The translations under genes were made by a program, and so were the position numbers. A stretch of 39,311 nucleotides of DNA from assembly GCF_006351005.1 (NCBI RefSeq), contig NZ_VENP01000030.1:1-39311 (forward strand), written 5' to 3'. How positions within the stretch are numbered: position 1 is the stretch's first letter; each line of letters opens with the position of its first letter. The notes below the pieces were generated by a model that had not been told where the DNA came from, made no database searches, and was given only the letters and a program-made list of their open reading frames with translations. Shown here piece after piece: positions 25,100 through 33,510 of this stretch. The stretch comes from Miniimonas arenae (GTDB lineage Bacteria; Actinomycetota; Actinomycetes; Actinomycetales; Beutenbergiaceae).

Positions 25100-26380
25100 T
25101 CAGTCTCGCACCGGGACCGGCGCCGGCCGCAGCACGGTGCGCGCGACCGTGAAGGCGCCGTTGTCGCCCATCACGCGGGTCGGTCCGACGAGCCGGCGCA
25201 GCGCGGCCGCGTGCGCCAGCCGCGAGTTGTACACCGTCCACAGCTCCCCGCCCGGTCGCAGCACGGTGCGGGCGTTCGCGAGGAGCCGCAGCGCGACGTC
25301 GGGCACCACGGCGCTGCCGACGTGGAACGGCGGGTTGCACACCACGAGGTCGACGCTCGCGGGCGGCAGGCCGCGCAGGCCGTCCGCGCGGCGGACCTCG
25401 ATCCGCGGCGCGAGGCCGTTGGCCGCGGCGGTGGCGCGCGCCGAGTCCACGGCCGCGGCCGAGACGTCGAGCGCGAGCACGCGCGCCTGCGGGCGGGAGC
25501 GGGCGAGCATCGCCGCGAGCACGCCCGTCCCGCAGCCGAGGTCCACCACGTCGACGGCGTCCGGCGCCATCTGCGGCACGAACTGCAGGAGGTAGCGCGT
25601 CCCGACGTCGAGCGCGGCGCCCGCGAACGCCGCACCGTGCGCGACGACGTCGAGGTCGAGCTCCGGCAGGCGCCGGGCGAGCGGGTACGTCCGAGCGGCC
25701 GCGGGGTGCGGTCCCCGCGCGCGCAGCACCCGGGCCTTGCCGTGCGCGAGCGACGCGCCGACCTCGGCGAACGAGCGCCCGAGCACCACGTTCTGGGTGC
25801 GCGTCATGTGCTTGACGCGGCCGCTGGCCAGGAGGAGCACGTCCGGCCCGGCCGCGGCGGCGGCGACCTGCGCGATCTCCTCGAGCGCCGCGAGCGAGCG
25901 CGGCAGGGCGACGAGGACCAGCCGGGCGCCGGCCACGAGCGCCGGCTCGAGGCCGTGGTGCGCGACGACGTCGCCGCGCTCGTCCGCGAGCGCGACGCCG
26001 AGCCGGCCCGCGTTCGCCACCAGCGCCTGCTCGGACAGCAGCGAGTCCTGGTGCACGCGCACGCGGGGCGGCCGGATCCCCACGGCGCCGGTCAGCAGCC
26101 CGAGCGTGAGCGCGCCGTAGTGGTCGCCGACCACCACGACGTCCGACGCCGTGAGGCCGCCCGGTGCGGCGGCCAGCGCCGCGAGCGGGCCGGCCGCCTC
26201 GACGAGGAGCAGCCGGTCGGCGGCGTCGACGGCCACGAGGTCGGGCGCCTCGACGTCGGGCCAGCGTCGCAGTGCGGTGAGGTCCGCGTGCCCGACGGCG
26301 AGCGCGCCGTCCGCGGCGTCGTCACCTACGCCGTCGCGCGCCTCGGCGGGGTCACGGGCGTCTCGCGGCTGGTCCGGCAC
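25100..26380 (-). CDS. RsmC/RlmG-like rRNA guanine-N2 methyltransferase
   Basis: A 426-residue two-domain protein. The C-terminal half is a class I SAM methyltransferase with motif I DLGCGTG at 280-286, ALDVSAAAVDSARATAAANG, and the catalytic NPPFH at 349-353. This is the N/D-P-P-F/Y motif of base N-methyltransferases and is specifically of the RsmC/RlmG form (CNPPFHVG). The N-terminal half is a degenerate methyltransferase-like domain, also as in RlmG/RsmC. It probably methylates a guanine of 16S or 23S rRNA, but which one cannot be decided. The start is GTG at 26380; it is divergent from the hexuronate regulator gene. Confidence 0.87.
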   Translation of the reverse strand: MPDQPRDARDPAEARDGVGDDAADGALAVGHADLTALRRWPDVEAPDLVAVDAADRLLLVEAAGPLAALAAAPGGLTASDVVVVGDHYGALTLGLLTGAVGIRPPRVRVHQDSLLSEQALVANAGRLGVALADERGDVVAHHGLEPALVAGARLVLVALPRSLAALEEIAQVAAAAAGPDVLLLASGRVKHMTRTQNVVLGRSFAEVGASLAHGKARVLRARGPHPAAARTYPLARRLPELDLDVVAHGAAFAGAALDVGTRYLLQFVPQMAPDAVDVVDLGCGTGVLAAMLARSRPQARVLALDVSAAAVDSARATAAANGLAPRIEVRRADGLRGLPPASVDLVVCNPPFHVGSAVVPDVALRLLANARTVLRPGGELWTVYNSRLAHAAALRRLVGPTRVMGDNGAFTVARTVLRPAPVPVRD

Positions 26381-26436
26381 GGCTCCAGTCTCCCGCGCCC
26401 CGGTGCCGAAGTCCGCAGTGGCGCGCCCCCTCGTCC

Positions 26437-26571
26437 GGATAACGTTTACAGCAGGCCGTCTGCCGCCCGTGCCCCACGGCTCCCGCCCGCGTGTGCGGAT
26501 GAGGACCGATCGGTGCGGCAACTTCGCGGCAACCACTTCCACCTTCCCCATTCCACTTGTTAACGTTTTCA
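26437..26571. promoter_or_regulatory. Two LacI-type operators at the hexuronate operon
   Basis: GGATAACGTTTACA (26437-26450) and TGTTAACGTTTTCA (26558-26571) both have the central AACGTT of LacI-family operators and are clearly AT-richer than the surroundings. Their centres are 121 bp apart. The second is 17 bp before the ATG of the regulator and just ahead of its ribosome-binding site; the first lies 57 bp from the divergent methyltransferase gene. A looped repressor tetramer or autoregulation is plausible. Confidence 0.8.
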
Positions 26572-26588
26572 TCGAAGGGAGGCCATCG

Positions 26589-27629
26589 ATGGTCACGATC
26601 AAGGACGTCGCCGGTGCCGCCGGCGTCTCCATCGCCACGGTCTCCCGTGCCCTCGCGGATCCCGACCGGGTCGCCGCCGCGACCCGCGACCGCGTCCTCG
26701 CGGCGGCCGACGCCCTCGGCTACACGCCGAACCGCGCCGCGCGCGGCCTGCGAGCCGGACGGACCAACGCGATCGGGCTCCTGGTGCCCGACCTCACCAA
26801 CCCGTACTTCGCCGTCGTGGCCCGCGGCGTGAGTCAGCGCGCCCGCAGCCACGGCGTCGCCGTGTTCGTCGCGGACTCCGAGGAGGACCCGGCGGCCGAG
26901 GTCGACCTGCTGCGCGGGCTCGTCGGCCAGACCGACGGCGTCCTGCTGTGCTCCCCGCGCGCCCTCATCCGCGACACCGACGTGCTCGGCGCGCACCCCG
27001 CGGTCTTCGTCAACCACGCGCTCGACGCCGCCCCCTCGGTCGCGCTCGACGACGTCGCCGGAGCGGTCGCGGCGCTCGAGCACCTGCGGTCCCTCGGGCA
27101 CCGCAGCATCGCCTACGTGGCGGGGCCCACGACGTCGTGGTCGGACGCGCGGCGACGTGACGCGCTGCAGGCGGTCGCCGAGCGCCACCCCGAGCTCGAG
27201 ATCCACGTCCTCGGTCCGTACCCGCCCACGGTCGAGGGCGGCTCGGCCGCCGCGGGCGTCGTCATCGCCTCCGGCGCGACGGCGGCGCTCGCCTTCAACG
27301 ACACGGTCGCCGTCGGCCTCATGCGCCGCGTGATCGCCCTGGGCCTGCGCGTGCCGCACGACCTGTCCGTCGCCGGGTTCGACGACACCTACCTCACGAC
27401 CCTCGTCACCCCGGCGCTCACGAGCGTGCACGGCGACGTCACCGAGGTCGGCCGGCGCGCCACCGACCTCCTGCTGGACCGCATCGAGCGGCCCGACGCC
27501 CCCGGCGAGCTCGTCCTGCTGCCGAGCTGGCTCGTCCAGCGCGACTCCACGGCTCCCCCGCTCAGCCGGCTCGTCCCGGCGCCCACCACCTCACCAGCAC
27601 CCGCCGAACCGACACCAGGAGCACCATGA
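26589..27629 (+). CDS. LacI-family regulator of the hexuronate (uxu) operon
   Basis: A 346-residue repressor. The HTH and hinge are MVTIKDVAGAAGVSIATVSRALADPDRVAAATRDRVLAAADALGYTPNRAARGLRAGRT. The effector domain includes GLLVPDLTNPYFAVVARGVSQRARSHG, TDGVLLCSPR, RSIAYVAGPTTSWSDARRRDAL, TAALAFNDTVAVGLMRR and LSVAGFDDTYLTTLVTPALTSVHGD. The sequence GAAGGGAGG precedes the ATG. Its TGA overlaps the ATG of uxuB (ATGA, 27626-27629), so it is the first gene of the operon it probably controls, through the two operators upstream. The inducer is likely a hexuronate pathway intermediate; this is inferred from context only. Confidence 0.93.
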   Translation: MVTIKDVAGAAGVSIATVSRALADPDRVAAATRDRVLAAADALGYTPNRAARGLRAGRTNAIGLLVPDLTNPYFAVVARGVSQRARSHGVAVFVADSEEDPAAEVDLLRGLVGQTDGVLLCSPRALIRDTDVLGAHPAVFVNHALDAAPSVALDDVAGAVAALEHLRSLGHRSIAYVAGPTTSWSDARRRDALQAVAERHPELEIHVLGPYPPTVEGGSAAAGVVIASGATAALAFNDTVAVGLMRRVIALGLRVPHDLSVAGFDDTYLTTLVTPALTSVHGDVTEVGRRATDLLLDRIERPDAPGELVLLPSWLVQRDSTAPPLSRLVPAPTTSPAPAEPTPGAP

Positions 27630-29158
27630 CCACGCCCACCCCCGACCTGCCGCGCCTCACCCGCTCCACCCCGATCGCCCCCGAGGCGAGCGGCCCGCGG
27701 GTCCGCCCGACGGGCGTCGGGATCGTGCACCTCGGCTGGGGCGCGTTCCACCGCGCCCACCAGGCGATCTACACCGAGGACGCGATGGCCGAGACCGGCG
27801 ACCTGAGCTGGGGCATCCTCGGCGACGTCGAGCGCTCGCCCCAGGTGCGCGACGCGGTCCGCCCGCAGGACGGCCTCTACACCGTGCTCACGGTCGGCCT
27901 CGACGAGCACGGGCACACCGTGCGCAGCGCCCGGGTCGTTGGATCCGTCGTCGACGTCGCCTACCCGGGCGAGGAGACGCCGCGCCTGCTCGCCGCGATC
28001 GCCGCGCCCACCACGCACGTCGTCACGCTGACCGTGACGGAGAAGGGCTACGCGCGCCGGCCGGACGGCCGCCTCGACGTCGAGCAGGCCGCCGCCGACA
28101 TCGCGCTGCTCGCCGCGGAGGAGGCCGCGGGCGACGCCGACGTGTCGGCCGCCGCACCGGCGACGACCGCGATGGGGCTGCTCGTCCGCGGACTGGCCGC
28201 TCGCCGTCGGGCCGGCGGGGCGCCGGTCACGGTGCTCTCGTGCGACAACATGCCCGAGAACGGCCGCGTGCTGCGCGGCGTGGTCGACGAGCTCGTCGAC
28301 GCGGCCCTGCCGGGCGAGGCCGGCGCCGCGCTGCGCAGCTACCTCGAGGAGTCGACCACGTTCCCCGGCTCGATGGTCGACCGGATCACGCCCGCGGCGA
28401 CACCGGACGTGCTCGACCAGGTCGCGGCCGCGATCGGCGCCCGCGACGAGGCCGGGATCGTCGCCGAGCCGTTCCGCCAGTGGGTGATCGAGGACCGCTT
28501 CGCCGGTCCGCGCCCCGCCTGGGAGCGCGTCGGCGCGGAGCTGGTGCCCGACGTCGTGCCGTGGGAGAACGCCAAGCTCCGCCTGCTGAACGGGACCCAC
28601 TCCGTGCTCGCCTACGCCGGCCGGCTGGCCGGCCACGCCACGCTCGCCGAGGCGGTCACCGATCCCGCGATCGCGAGCCACGCGCGCGCTTTCATGGTCG
28701 ACGACGCGCTGCCCACCCTGACCCCGCCCGCGGGCGCCGACCTGCTCGCCTACGGCGAGGAGCTGCTCGTCCGGTTCGCCAACCCGGCCACCGGCCACAC
28801 CACGCGCCAGGTCTCCACCGACGGGACCCAGAAGATCCCGTTCCGCTGGGGCGAGGCCGTCGCGTGGAACCTCGAGCAGGGACGCGTGCCCGACGGCGTG
28901 GCGTACGGCCTCGCGGCGTGGAGCGAGTTCGTGCGGCGTGCGGTGCGCGACGGCGTGGACCTGGGCGACCCGGCCGGCGCCGAGCGGCTCACCGCGACCG
29001 TGCACGAGGTCGGTGAGGACCGGCCCGAGGACGCGGCGCGCGCGCTCGTCGCAACGCCCGGCCTCCTGCCGGGGGACGCGGGCACCGACGACCGGCTCGT
29101 CGACGCCGTACTCGCACACGTTCGCGATCTGACCCAGGCGGGCGACGGCCTGCTCTGA
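27626..29158 (+). CDS. uxuB: Fructuronate reductase (mannitol dehydrogenase family)
   Basis: A 510-residue NAD(H)-dependent polyol/uronate dehydrogenase. The cofactor loop is GIVHLGWGAFHRAHQAIY near residues 32-49 (G-x-G-x-F-x-R-x-H). The catalytic block AKLRLLNGTHSVLAY near 315 has the Lys-x4-Asn-x2-His set of the long-chain mannitol dehydrogenase family. SCDNMPENGRVLRGVV and STTFPGSMVDRITP are further family landmarks. The reaction is fructuronate to mannonate. The assignment to UxuB rather than mannitol 2-dehydrogenase or tagaturonate reductase rests on the mannonate dehydratase gene directly downstream. It is translationally coupled to the LacI gene upstream. Confidence 0.88.
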   Translation: MTTPTPDLPRLTRSTPIAPEASGPRVRPTGVGIVHLGWGAFHRAHQAIYTEDAMAETGDLSWGILGDVERSPQVRDAVRPQDGLYTVLTVGLDEHGHTVRSARVVGSVVDVAYPGEETPRLLAAIAAPTTHVVTLTVTEKGYARRPDGRLDVEQAAADIALLAAEEAAGDADVSAAAPATTAMGLLVRGLAARRRAGGAPVTVLSCDNMPENGRVLRGVVDELVDAALPGEAGAALRSYLEESTTFPGSMVDRITPAATPDVLDQVAAAIGARDEAGIVAEPFRQWVIEDRFAGPRPAWERVGAELVPDVVPWENAKLRLLNGTHSVLAYAGRLAGHATLAEAVTDPAIASHARAFMVDDALPTLTPPAGADLLAYGEELLVRFANPATGHTTRQVSTDGTQKIPFRWGEAVAWNLEQGRVPDGVAYGLAAWSEFVRRAVRDGVDLGDPAGAERLTATVHEVGEDRPEDAARALVATPGLLPGDAGTDDRLVDAVLAHVRDLTQAGDGLL

Positions 29159-29173
29159 GGACCCGGCCGCGCG

Positions 29174-29214
29174 CCACCCACCCCCACCACACCCCACCAC
29201 CACCACACCCCACC
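29174..29214. repeat. C-rich CCACC tract in the uxuB-uxuA spacer
   Basis: A run made only of C and A, with repeated CCACC and ACCCC blocks, lies 16 bp after the uxuB stop and 44 bp before uxuA. The template strand is G-rich, with more than four runs of two to five G, so a quadruplex could form there. Confidence 0.6.
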
Positions 29215-29258
29215 GCCGCGCAGTCGCGGCAGAGCAGCAGAGTCGAGGAGAGACACCG

Positions 29259-30380
29259 ATGAAGATGGGTTTCCGCTGGTACGGGGAGGGCAACGACACC
29301 GTCGCCCTCGACCAGATCCGCCAGATCCCGGGGGTCGAGACGATCGTCTGGAGCCTCCACCACAAGCAGGCCGGCGAGGTCTGGGAGACCGCGGAGATCG
29401 AGGCCGAGATGGCCCGGATCACCGGCATCTCGGCCGAGGCGGCCGCCCGCGGGGTCACCCGCACGCTCGACGCCGACGTCGTGGAGTCGGTCAACGTGCA
29501 CGAGTCGATCAAGCTCGACAAGACGGTCCTGGGCCTCAGCCGCGACGAGGCGATCGAGAACTACGTCACCACGCTGGAGCGCCTGGGCCGGGCGGGCGTC
29601 AAGGTCGTCTGCTACAACTTCATGCCGGTCTTCGACTGGCTGCGCACCGACCTGTGGCACCCGCTCCCCGACGGCTCCACGGCGCTGTACTACGAGAAGG
29701 CCGTGGTCGACCAGATGTCGCCCGAGTCCCTCATCGCCGACATGGAGAAGAACTCCGGCGGGCTCACGCTGCCGGGCTGGGAGCCCGAGCGTCTTGCGAG
29801 CTTCAGCGAGCTCAACGCCGCCTACGAGGGCGTCACGCACGAGGACATGTACCGCAACTACAAGTACTTCCTCGACGCGATCATCCCCACCTGCGAGGAG
29901 TACGACGTGAAGGTGGGTGTCCACCCGGACGACCCGCCCTTCGACATCTTCGGCTGGCCGCGTGTGGTGTCCACCAAGGAGGACCTCGCGACGATCCTGT
30001 CGCTCAACGACAGCCCGTACAACGGCCTCACGCTGTGCCTCGGCTCGTTCTCGGCGAACCCGGCCAACGACGCGGTCGGCGCGGTGCGCACGTTCATGGA
30101 CCGCATCCACTTCTCGCACGTGCGCAACATCAAGCACTTCCCGAACGGCGACTTCACCGAGGTCGGCCACCGCGCGTGCGAGGGCGACGTCGACACGGTC
30201 GGCATCATGGCGGCGTACGCCGAGGCCGACTACACCGGCTACATCCGGCCGGACCACGGGCGGCACCTGTGGGACGAGAACACGACGAACAAGCCGCGCC
30301 CCGGGTACGGCCTCTACGACCGCGCGCTGGGCATCCAGTACCTGCTCGGCGTGTGGGACACGGTGCGCCGGGGTCGCTGA
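29259..30380 (+). CDS. uxuA: Mannonate dehydratase
   Basis: A 373-residue enzyme that dehydrates D-mannonate to 2-keto-3-deoxygluconate. It starts MKMGFRWYGEGNDTVALDQIRQIPGVETIVWSLH. Family features are ESVNVHESIKLD, VVCYNFMPVFDWLRTDL, YDVKVGVHPDDPPFDIFGWPRVVSTKEDL, LCLGSFSANPANDAV, IHFSHVRNIKHF and GYIRPDHGRHLWDE. Together they contain the His/Asp/Glu/Cys metal ligands of the xylose-isomerase-like barrel of UxuA (the VHPDDPP and RPDHGR segments are diagnostic). AGGAGAG precedes the ATG. It completes the two-step branch with UxuB; the uronate isomerase and KDG kinase are not in the window. Confidence 0.96.
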   Translation: MKMGFRWYGEGNDTVALDQIRQIPGVETIVWSLHHKQAGEVWETAEIEAEMARITGISAEAAARGVTRTLDADVVESVNVHESIKLDKTVLGLSRDEAIENYVTTLERLGRAGVKVVCYNFMPVFDWLRTDLWHPLPDGSTALYYEKAVVDQMSPESLIADMEKNSGGLTLPGWEPERLASFSELNAAYEGVTHEDMYRNYKYFLDAIIPTCEEYDVKVGVHPDDPPFDIFGWPRVVSTKEDLATILSLNDSPYNGLTLCLGSFSANPANDAVGAVRTFMDRIHFSHVRNIKHFPNGDFTEVGHRACEGDVDTVGIMAAYAEADYTGYIRPDHGRHLWDENTTNKPRPGYGLYDRALGIQYLLGVWDTVRRGR

Positions 30381-30462
30381 GCGCGATCGTGCACAGGGCC
30401 CACGGGAGGCCGGCGCGAGGCCAGCACCACTGACGCATCTCCCACGCACGGCCCACGCACGA

Positions 30463-30495
30463 CGAACGGCGCCACCCCTCGGGTGGCGCCGTTCG
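30463..30495. terminator. Terminator after uxuA, bidirectional
   Basis: CGAACGGCGCCACCC and GGGTGGCGCCGTTCG form a perfect 15-bp stem with a CTC loop. It lies between uxuA on the plus strand and the small membrane-protein gene on the minus strand, so it can end both transcripts. Confidence 0.9.
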
Positions 30496-30526
30496 CCGTC
30501 GGGCGCCGGGGTTTCCGGCGGACGGG

Positions 30527-30667
30527 TCAGCTGAGCTGCGGGTCGGCCGCACGACGTGCGCGGGGCCGCAGCTCCAGGCGGGCGACGAAGGCGAGCCCGA
30601 GCAGGGCGACACCGGTCACGACGACGACGAGCACGAGGGCGAGCAGGAGCAGGAAGGCAAAGGGCAT
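30527..30667 (-). CDS. Small single-span membrane protein, 46 aa
   Basis: The frame gives one long hydrophobic stretch (PFAFLLLLALVLVVVVTGVALLGLAFVA) followed by a basic tail (RLELRPRARRAADPQLS), the pattern of a small membrane protein with the tail inside. Third positions are G/C-rich. The ribosome-binding site before the ATG at 30667 is weak. The gene lies between the uxuA terminator and the transglutaminase operon, on the minus strand. I know no specific family. Confidence 0.5.
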   Translation of the reverse strand: MPFAFLLLLALVLVVVVTGVALLGLAFVARLELRPRARRAADPQLS

Positions 30668-30984
30668 GGCAAGGCTCTCAGGTGAGGAGGGTGGAAGGTT
30701 CTCTCGGGTGCGCACGCGAGTGCGCTGACGGCACGCGAAGGCATGTGGCGAGCGCCAGCACGAGTGGTCGGGACCGGCATTCCCTCGGCGTCGACGCGGC
30801 GGTCGGGGCGGAGGGTGCGGGCATGCCCGCCGACTGGTGGCACGCGGATGTGGCGGTGGGATCACGCCGTTTCGTAGCGGAGGGGCAGAGACACCGGACC
30901 TGGGTGCGGTCCGACTCCACGCGGGGGCCCGCCTGACGAGCGCGGGGCGTCGTCGCGGGAGCGCCGTCAAGGCTAGTCGAGGCG
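30668..30984. other. Gene-free region upstream of the small membrane protein
   Basis: No frame here looks like a protein. A short palindrome at the end of the transglutaminase gene (GCGGGTAACCACCCGC, imperfect) could act as its terminator. Otherwise nothing is recognised. Confidence 0.4.
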
Positions 30985-33510
30985 TCAGCGGGTAACCACC
31001 CGCGCAGGCGGATCGGCGGCGTGAGTCGGGTCACCCTCGGCTCGGCGGATGCGCGCGCGCCGCGCGACGTCCGTCCGCAGCGACCGCGGCAGCCACCGCG
31101 CGCCCAGACCGATCGGTTCGTAGCGGTCCAGTCCCTGACGCACCTGCCCGACGGCGAGCACGAGCTCGCGCGGGTCGGCGCCGCCCGCCGTGGGGGCGTC
31201 GGCGACGAGCGGCGGACCGCCCGCCCCGGCCGCCCCGGCCGCCCCGGCCTCCTCGGCCGCCCCGCCGTACCAGGCGCGCTCGCTGGCGCGCACGAGGGCC
31301 GCCATCCGCGCGCGCCCATCCCGGTCCAGCCGCGCCCGGCGCGAGAGCAGCGCGGCCACGCCGCGCACGCTGGCGGTGTCGTCGAGCGGCTCCCCGTGGT
31401 CGACGGCGAGGTCGTTCAGCTCGGCCCAGACGTCCTCGACCGCGCCGGGGCCCCCACGTGCCGCTCGGCGCAGCCGCGTCCGGCGCCGCCACCACCGCGC
31501 GGCCGCGGGGCCGAGCACCAGCGCCGCCCCGCCGAGGAGCGCGAGCAGTGCGACCCCGAGCGCGCGCCAGCGGGCCGCCTCCTGCGCCTGGGCGACCTCG
31601 GCCGCCGTGTCGACGTCCGTCCCGGCGGTCGCCTCGGAGCCGCCCACCGGGTTCGCGGGGTCGACCGGCTGCGCGCCGCCCGGGATCTCGAGGTCGTCCG
31701 GGTTGGCCGCCTGCGCCGTCGACCCGGGCACGGGGAGCACGGGGGCGCCGTCGACGGTCTGCGGGGCCTGACCGGCCGCCGCCGGGGTGGGGTCGAACGC
31801 GACCCAGCCGGCGCCGTCGAACAGGACCTCGACCCATGCGTGCGCGTCGTGGCTCGAGATGACCACCGAGCCGTCGGACTGCACGGTGCCCGCGCCGAAG
31901 CCGACCACGACGCGCGCGGGGATGTCGAGCGAGCGCAGCATCACGGCCATCGCGGAAGCGAACTGCTGGCAGTACCCCTGCCGCTCGGCGAGGAAGTCCA
32001 GCAGCGGGTCGCCGGTGCTGCCGGCGGGCACCGTGAGGCTGTAGCGAAAGCCGTTGGCGGGATCGGTGAACCACTGCTGCAGCGCCACCGCCTTGGCGTA
32101 CGGGCTCGTCGCGTCCTTGGTGTGGTCGACGGCGGTCCGGAACACCGCGCGGTCCAGGTCCCCGACCTCCGTCAGCGGACCGCCCGCGGTCACGGTGTCG
32201 GCGTCCAGCTCGGCCTCGCTGGGGACGCGGGTGTCGACCCGGATCGTGTACGCGCCCGGGTTCGTCGCCTCGGCGCGGTGCCAGGCGCGCAGGTCGGCGT
32301 CGTAGGACCACGGCTCGTCGGTCGCCACGTTGACCGTGCCCTCGCGCACGGGCAGGAACGTCCCGGTGTACCCGAGCGACTCGACCTGCGCCTCCTCGTC
32401 GTACGCCGCGGGCTGCTGCTCGCCGTCGAACGCGATCACGTCCCCCGTCTCGGCGTCCACCTGCACGTCGCCCTGCACCCCGACGGGCGAGGCCTCCGGC
32501 TGCAGGTCGTTCTCGACGTCGCCCATCGACCAGCCCACGCCGTCGGTCCAGACCGTGAGCGCGGCGGTGCGCACGTAACCCGGCGCGGACTGGCCGGTCA
32601 CCCGCAGGAGCGGCGCGTCGGAGCCGCGCAGGAGGTCGCCGGTGAGGTTGGTCAGCAGCGACGGTCCCTCGTACGCGACGCGGTCCAACCGCCCCGTGGT
32701 GCCCACGCCCGTCGCCGCGCCGGTCACGGTGAGCGCCGCGGCCACCGTCAGCGCGCCGATCGCGACGGTGCCGGCCACCCGGTCCGCGCCGGCCGTCCCG
32801 CCGCCACGAGCGGCGGCACCTGAGCGCGGTCGCCCGACGGCGAGCAGCAGCAGGTAGCTCGCCGCCGGCAGCGCGAGGGCGTACCAGGGCAGGGGCCCGA
32901 CGGCGAAGGTCGCCGCCACGAGCACCACGCCGAGGGCGGGGAGCGCCACGAGGGCGGGCGCGCGCACGGCGAGGTGGCTCACCAGGATCGCGAGCAGGCC
33001 GAGCGCACCCGCGACGAGCGCGGTCAGCGCGGGGACGACGGGCGCCGGCGCGACCGAGGTCCGGATGTGCTCGCCCGCGGCCGCCAGCAGGGCGCCCGCC
33101 CCCGCGGGCGTCGTCACGCCGGAGACGAACGACAGCATGAGCGTGAGCGCGGCGACCTGAGCGACGACGACGGCGACGACGGCGACGACGACGCGCAGAC
33201 CTCGCGCCCGGCACACCTCCTCGACGACGGTCACCGCGGTGACGGTGAGCACGGCCGCGGGCCACCACGACCCGCCCTGGAGCAGCGCGCCGAAGCCGGC
33301 GGCCGAGGTCAGCAGGGTGATGGCGCCGAGCACGGCGGGCCACGCCGAGCGGGTCGGCTGCGCGGCGCGCCCGGAGATGACCGGACCGGCTCCGGCACCT
33401 GGCCCGGCGCCTGATCCGGGACCAGGGCTGGGCACCGCACGACGCGGCGGTGGGGGTGGTGGTGGCGGCGAGCTGGCCGGCGGCCGCGGCGTCCACGTGG
33501 ACGCGCTCAT
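30985..33510 (-). CDS. Transglutaminase-like membrane protein (TgpA family)
   Basis: An 841-residue integral membrane protein. A Pro/Gly-rich cytoplasmic head (nine prolines in a row) precedes about six helices in residues 55-230. A large outside domain with the transglutaminase core follows: QGYCQQFASAMAVMLRSL (catalytic Cys near 513), SHDAHAWVEVLFDGAGWVAFDPTP (His near 554, Asp near 571). After a linker, one more helix (ALGVALLALLGGAALVLGPAAARWW) leads to a DUF4129-like C-terminal tail (VWAELNDLAVDHGEPLDDTASVRGVAALLS). Such proteins accompany MoxR and DUF58 proteins; the reaction in vivo is mostly unknown. It overlaps the DUF58 gene by 4 bp, so translation is coupled. Confidence 0.9.
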   Translation of the reverse strand: MSASTWTPRPPASSPPPPPPPPRRAVPSPGPGSGAGPGAGAGPVISGRAAQPTRSAWPAVLGAITLLTSAAGFGALLQGGSWWPAAVLTVTAVTVVEEVCRARGLRVVVAVVAVVVAQVAALTLMLSFVSGVTTPAGAGALLAAAGEHIRTSVAPAPVVPALTALVAGALGLLAILVSHLAVRAPALVALPALGVVLVAATFAVGPLPWYALALPAASYLLLLAVGRPRSGAAARGGGTAGADRVAGTVAIGALTVAAALTVTGAATGVGTTGRLDRVAYEGPSLLTNLTGDLLRGSDAPLLRVTGQSAPGYVRTAALTVWTDGVGWSMGDVENDLQPEASPVGVQGDVQVDAETGDVIAFDGEQQPAAYDEEAQVESLGYTGTFLPVREGTVNVATDEPWSYDADLRAWHRAEATNPGAYTIRVDTRVPSEAELDADTVTAGGPLTEVGDLDRAVFRTAVDHTKDATSPYAKAVALQQWFTDPANGFRYSLTVPAGSTGDPLLDFLAERQGYCQQFASAMAVMLRSLDIPARVVVGFGAGTVQSDGSVVISSHDAHAWVEVLFDGAGWVAFDPTPAAAGQAPQTVDGAPVLPVPGSTAQAANPDDLEIPGGAQPVDPANPVGGSEATAGTDVDTAAEVAQAQEAARWRALGVALLALLGGAALVLGPAAARWWRRRTRLRRAARGGPGAVEDVWAELNDLAVDHGEPLDDTASVRGVAALLSRRARLDRDGRARMAALVRASERAWYGGAAEEAGAAGAAGAGGPPLVADAPTAGGADPRELVLAVGQVRQGLDRYEPIGLGARWLPRSLRTDVARRARIRRAEGDPTHAADPPARVVTR

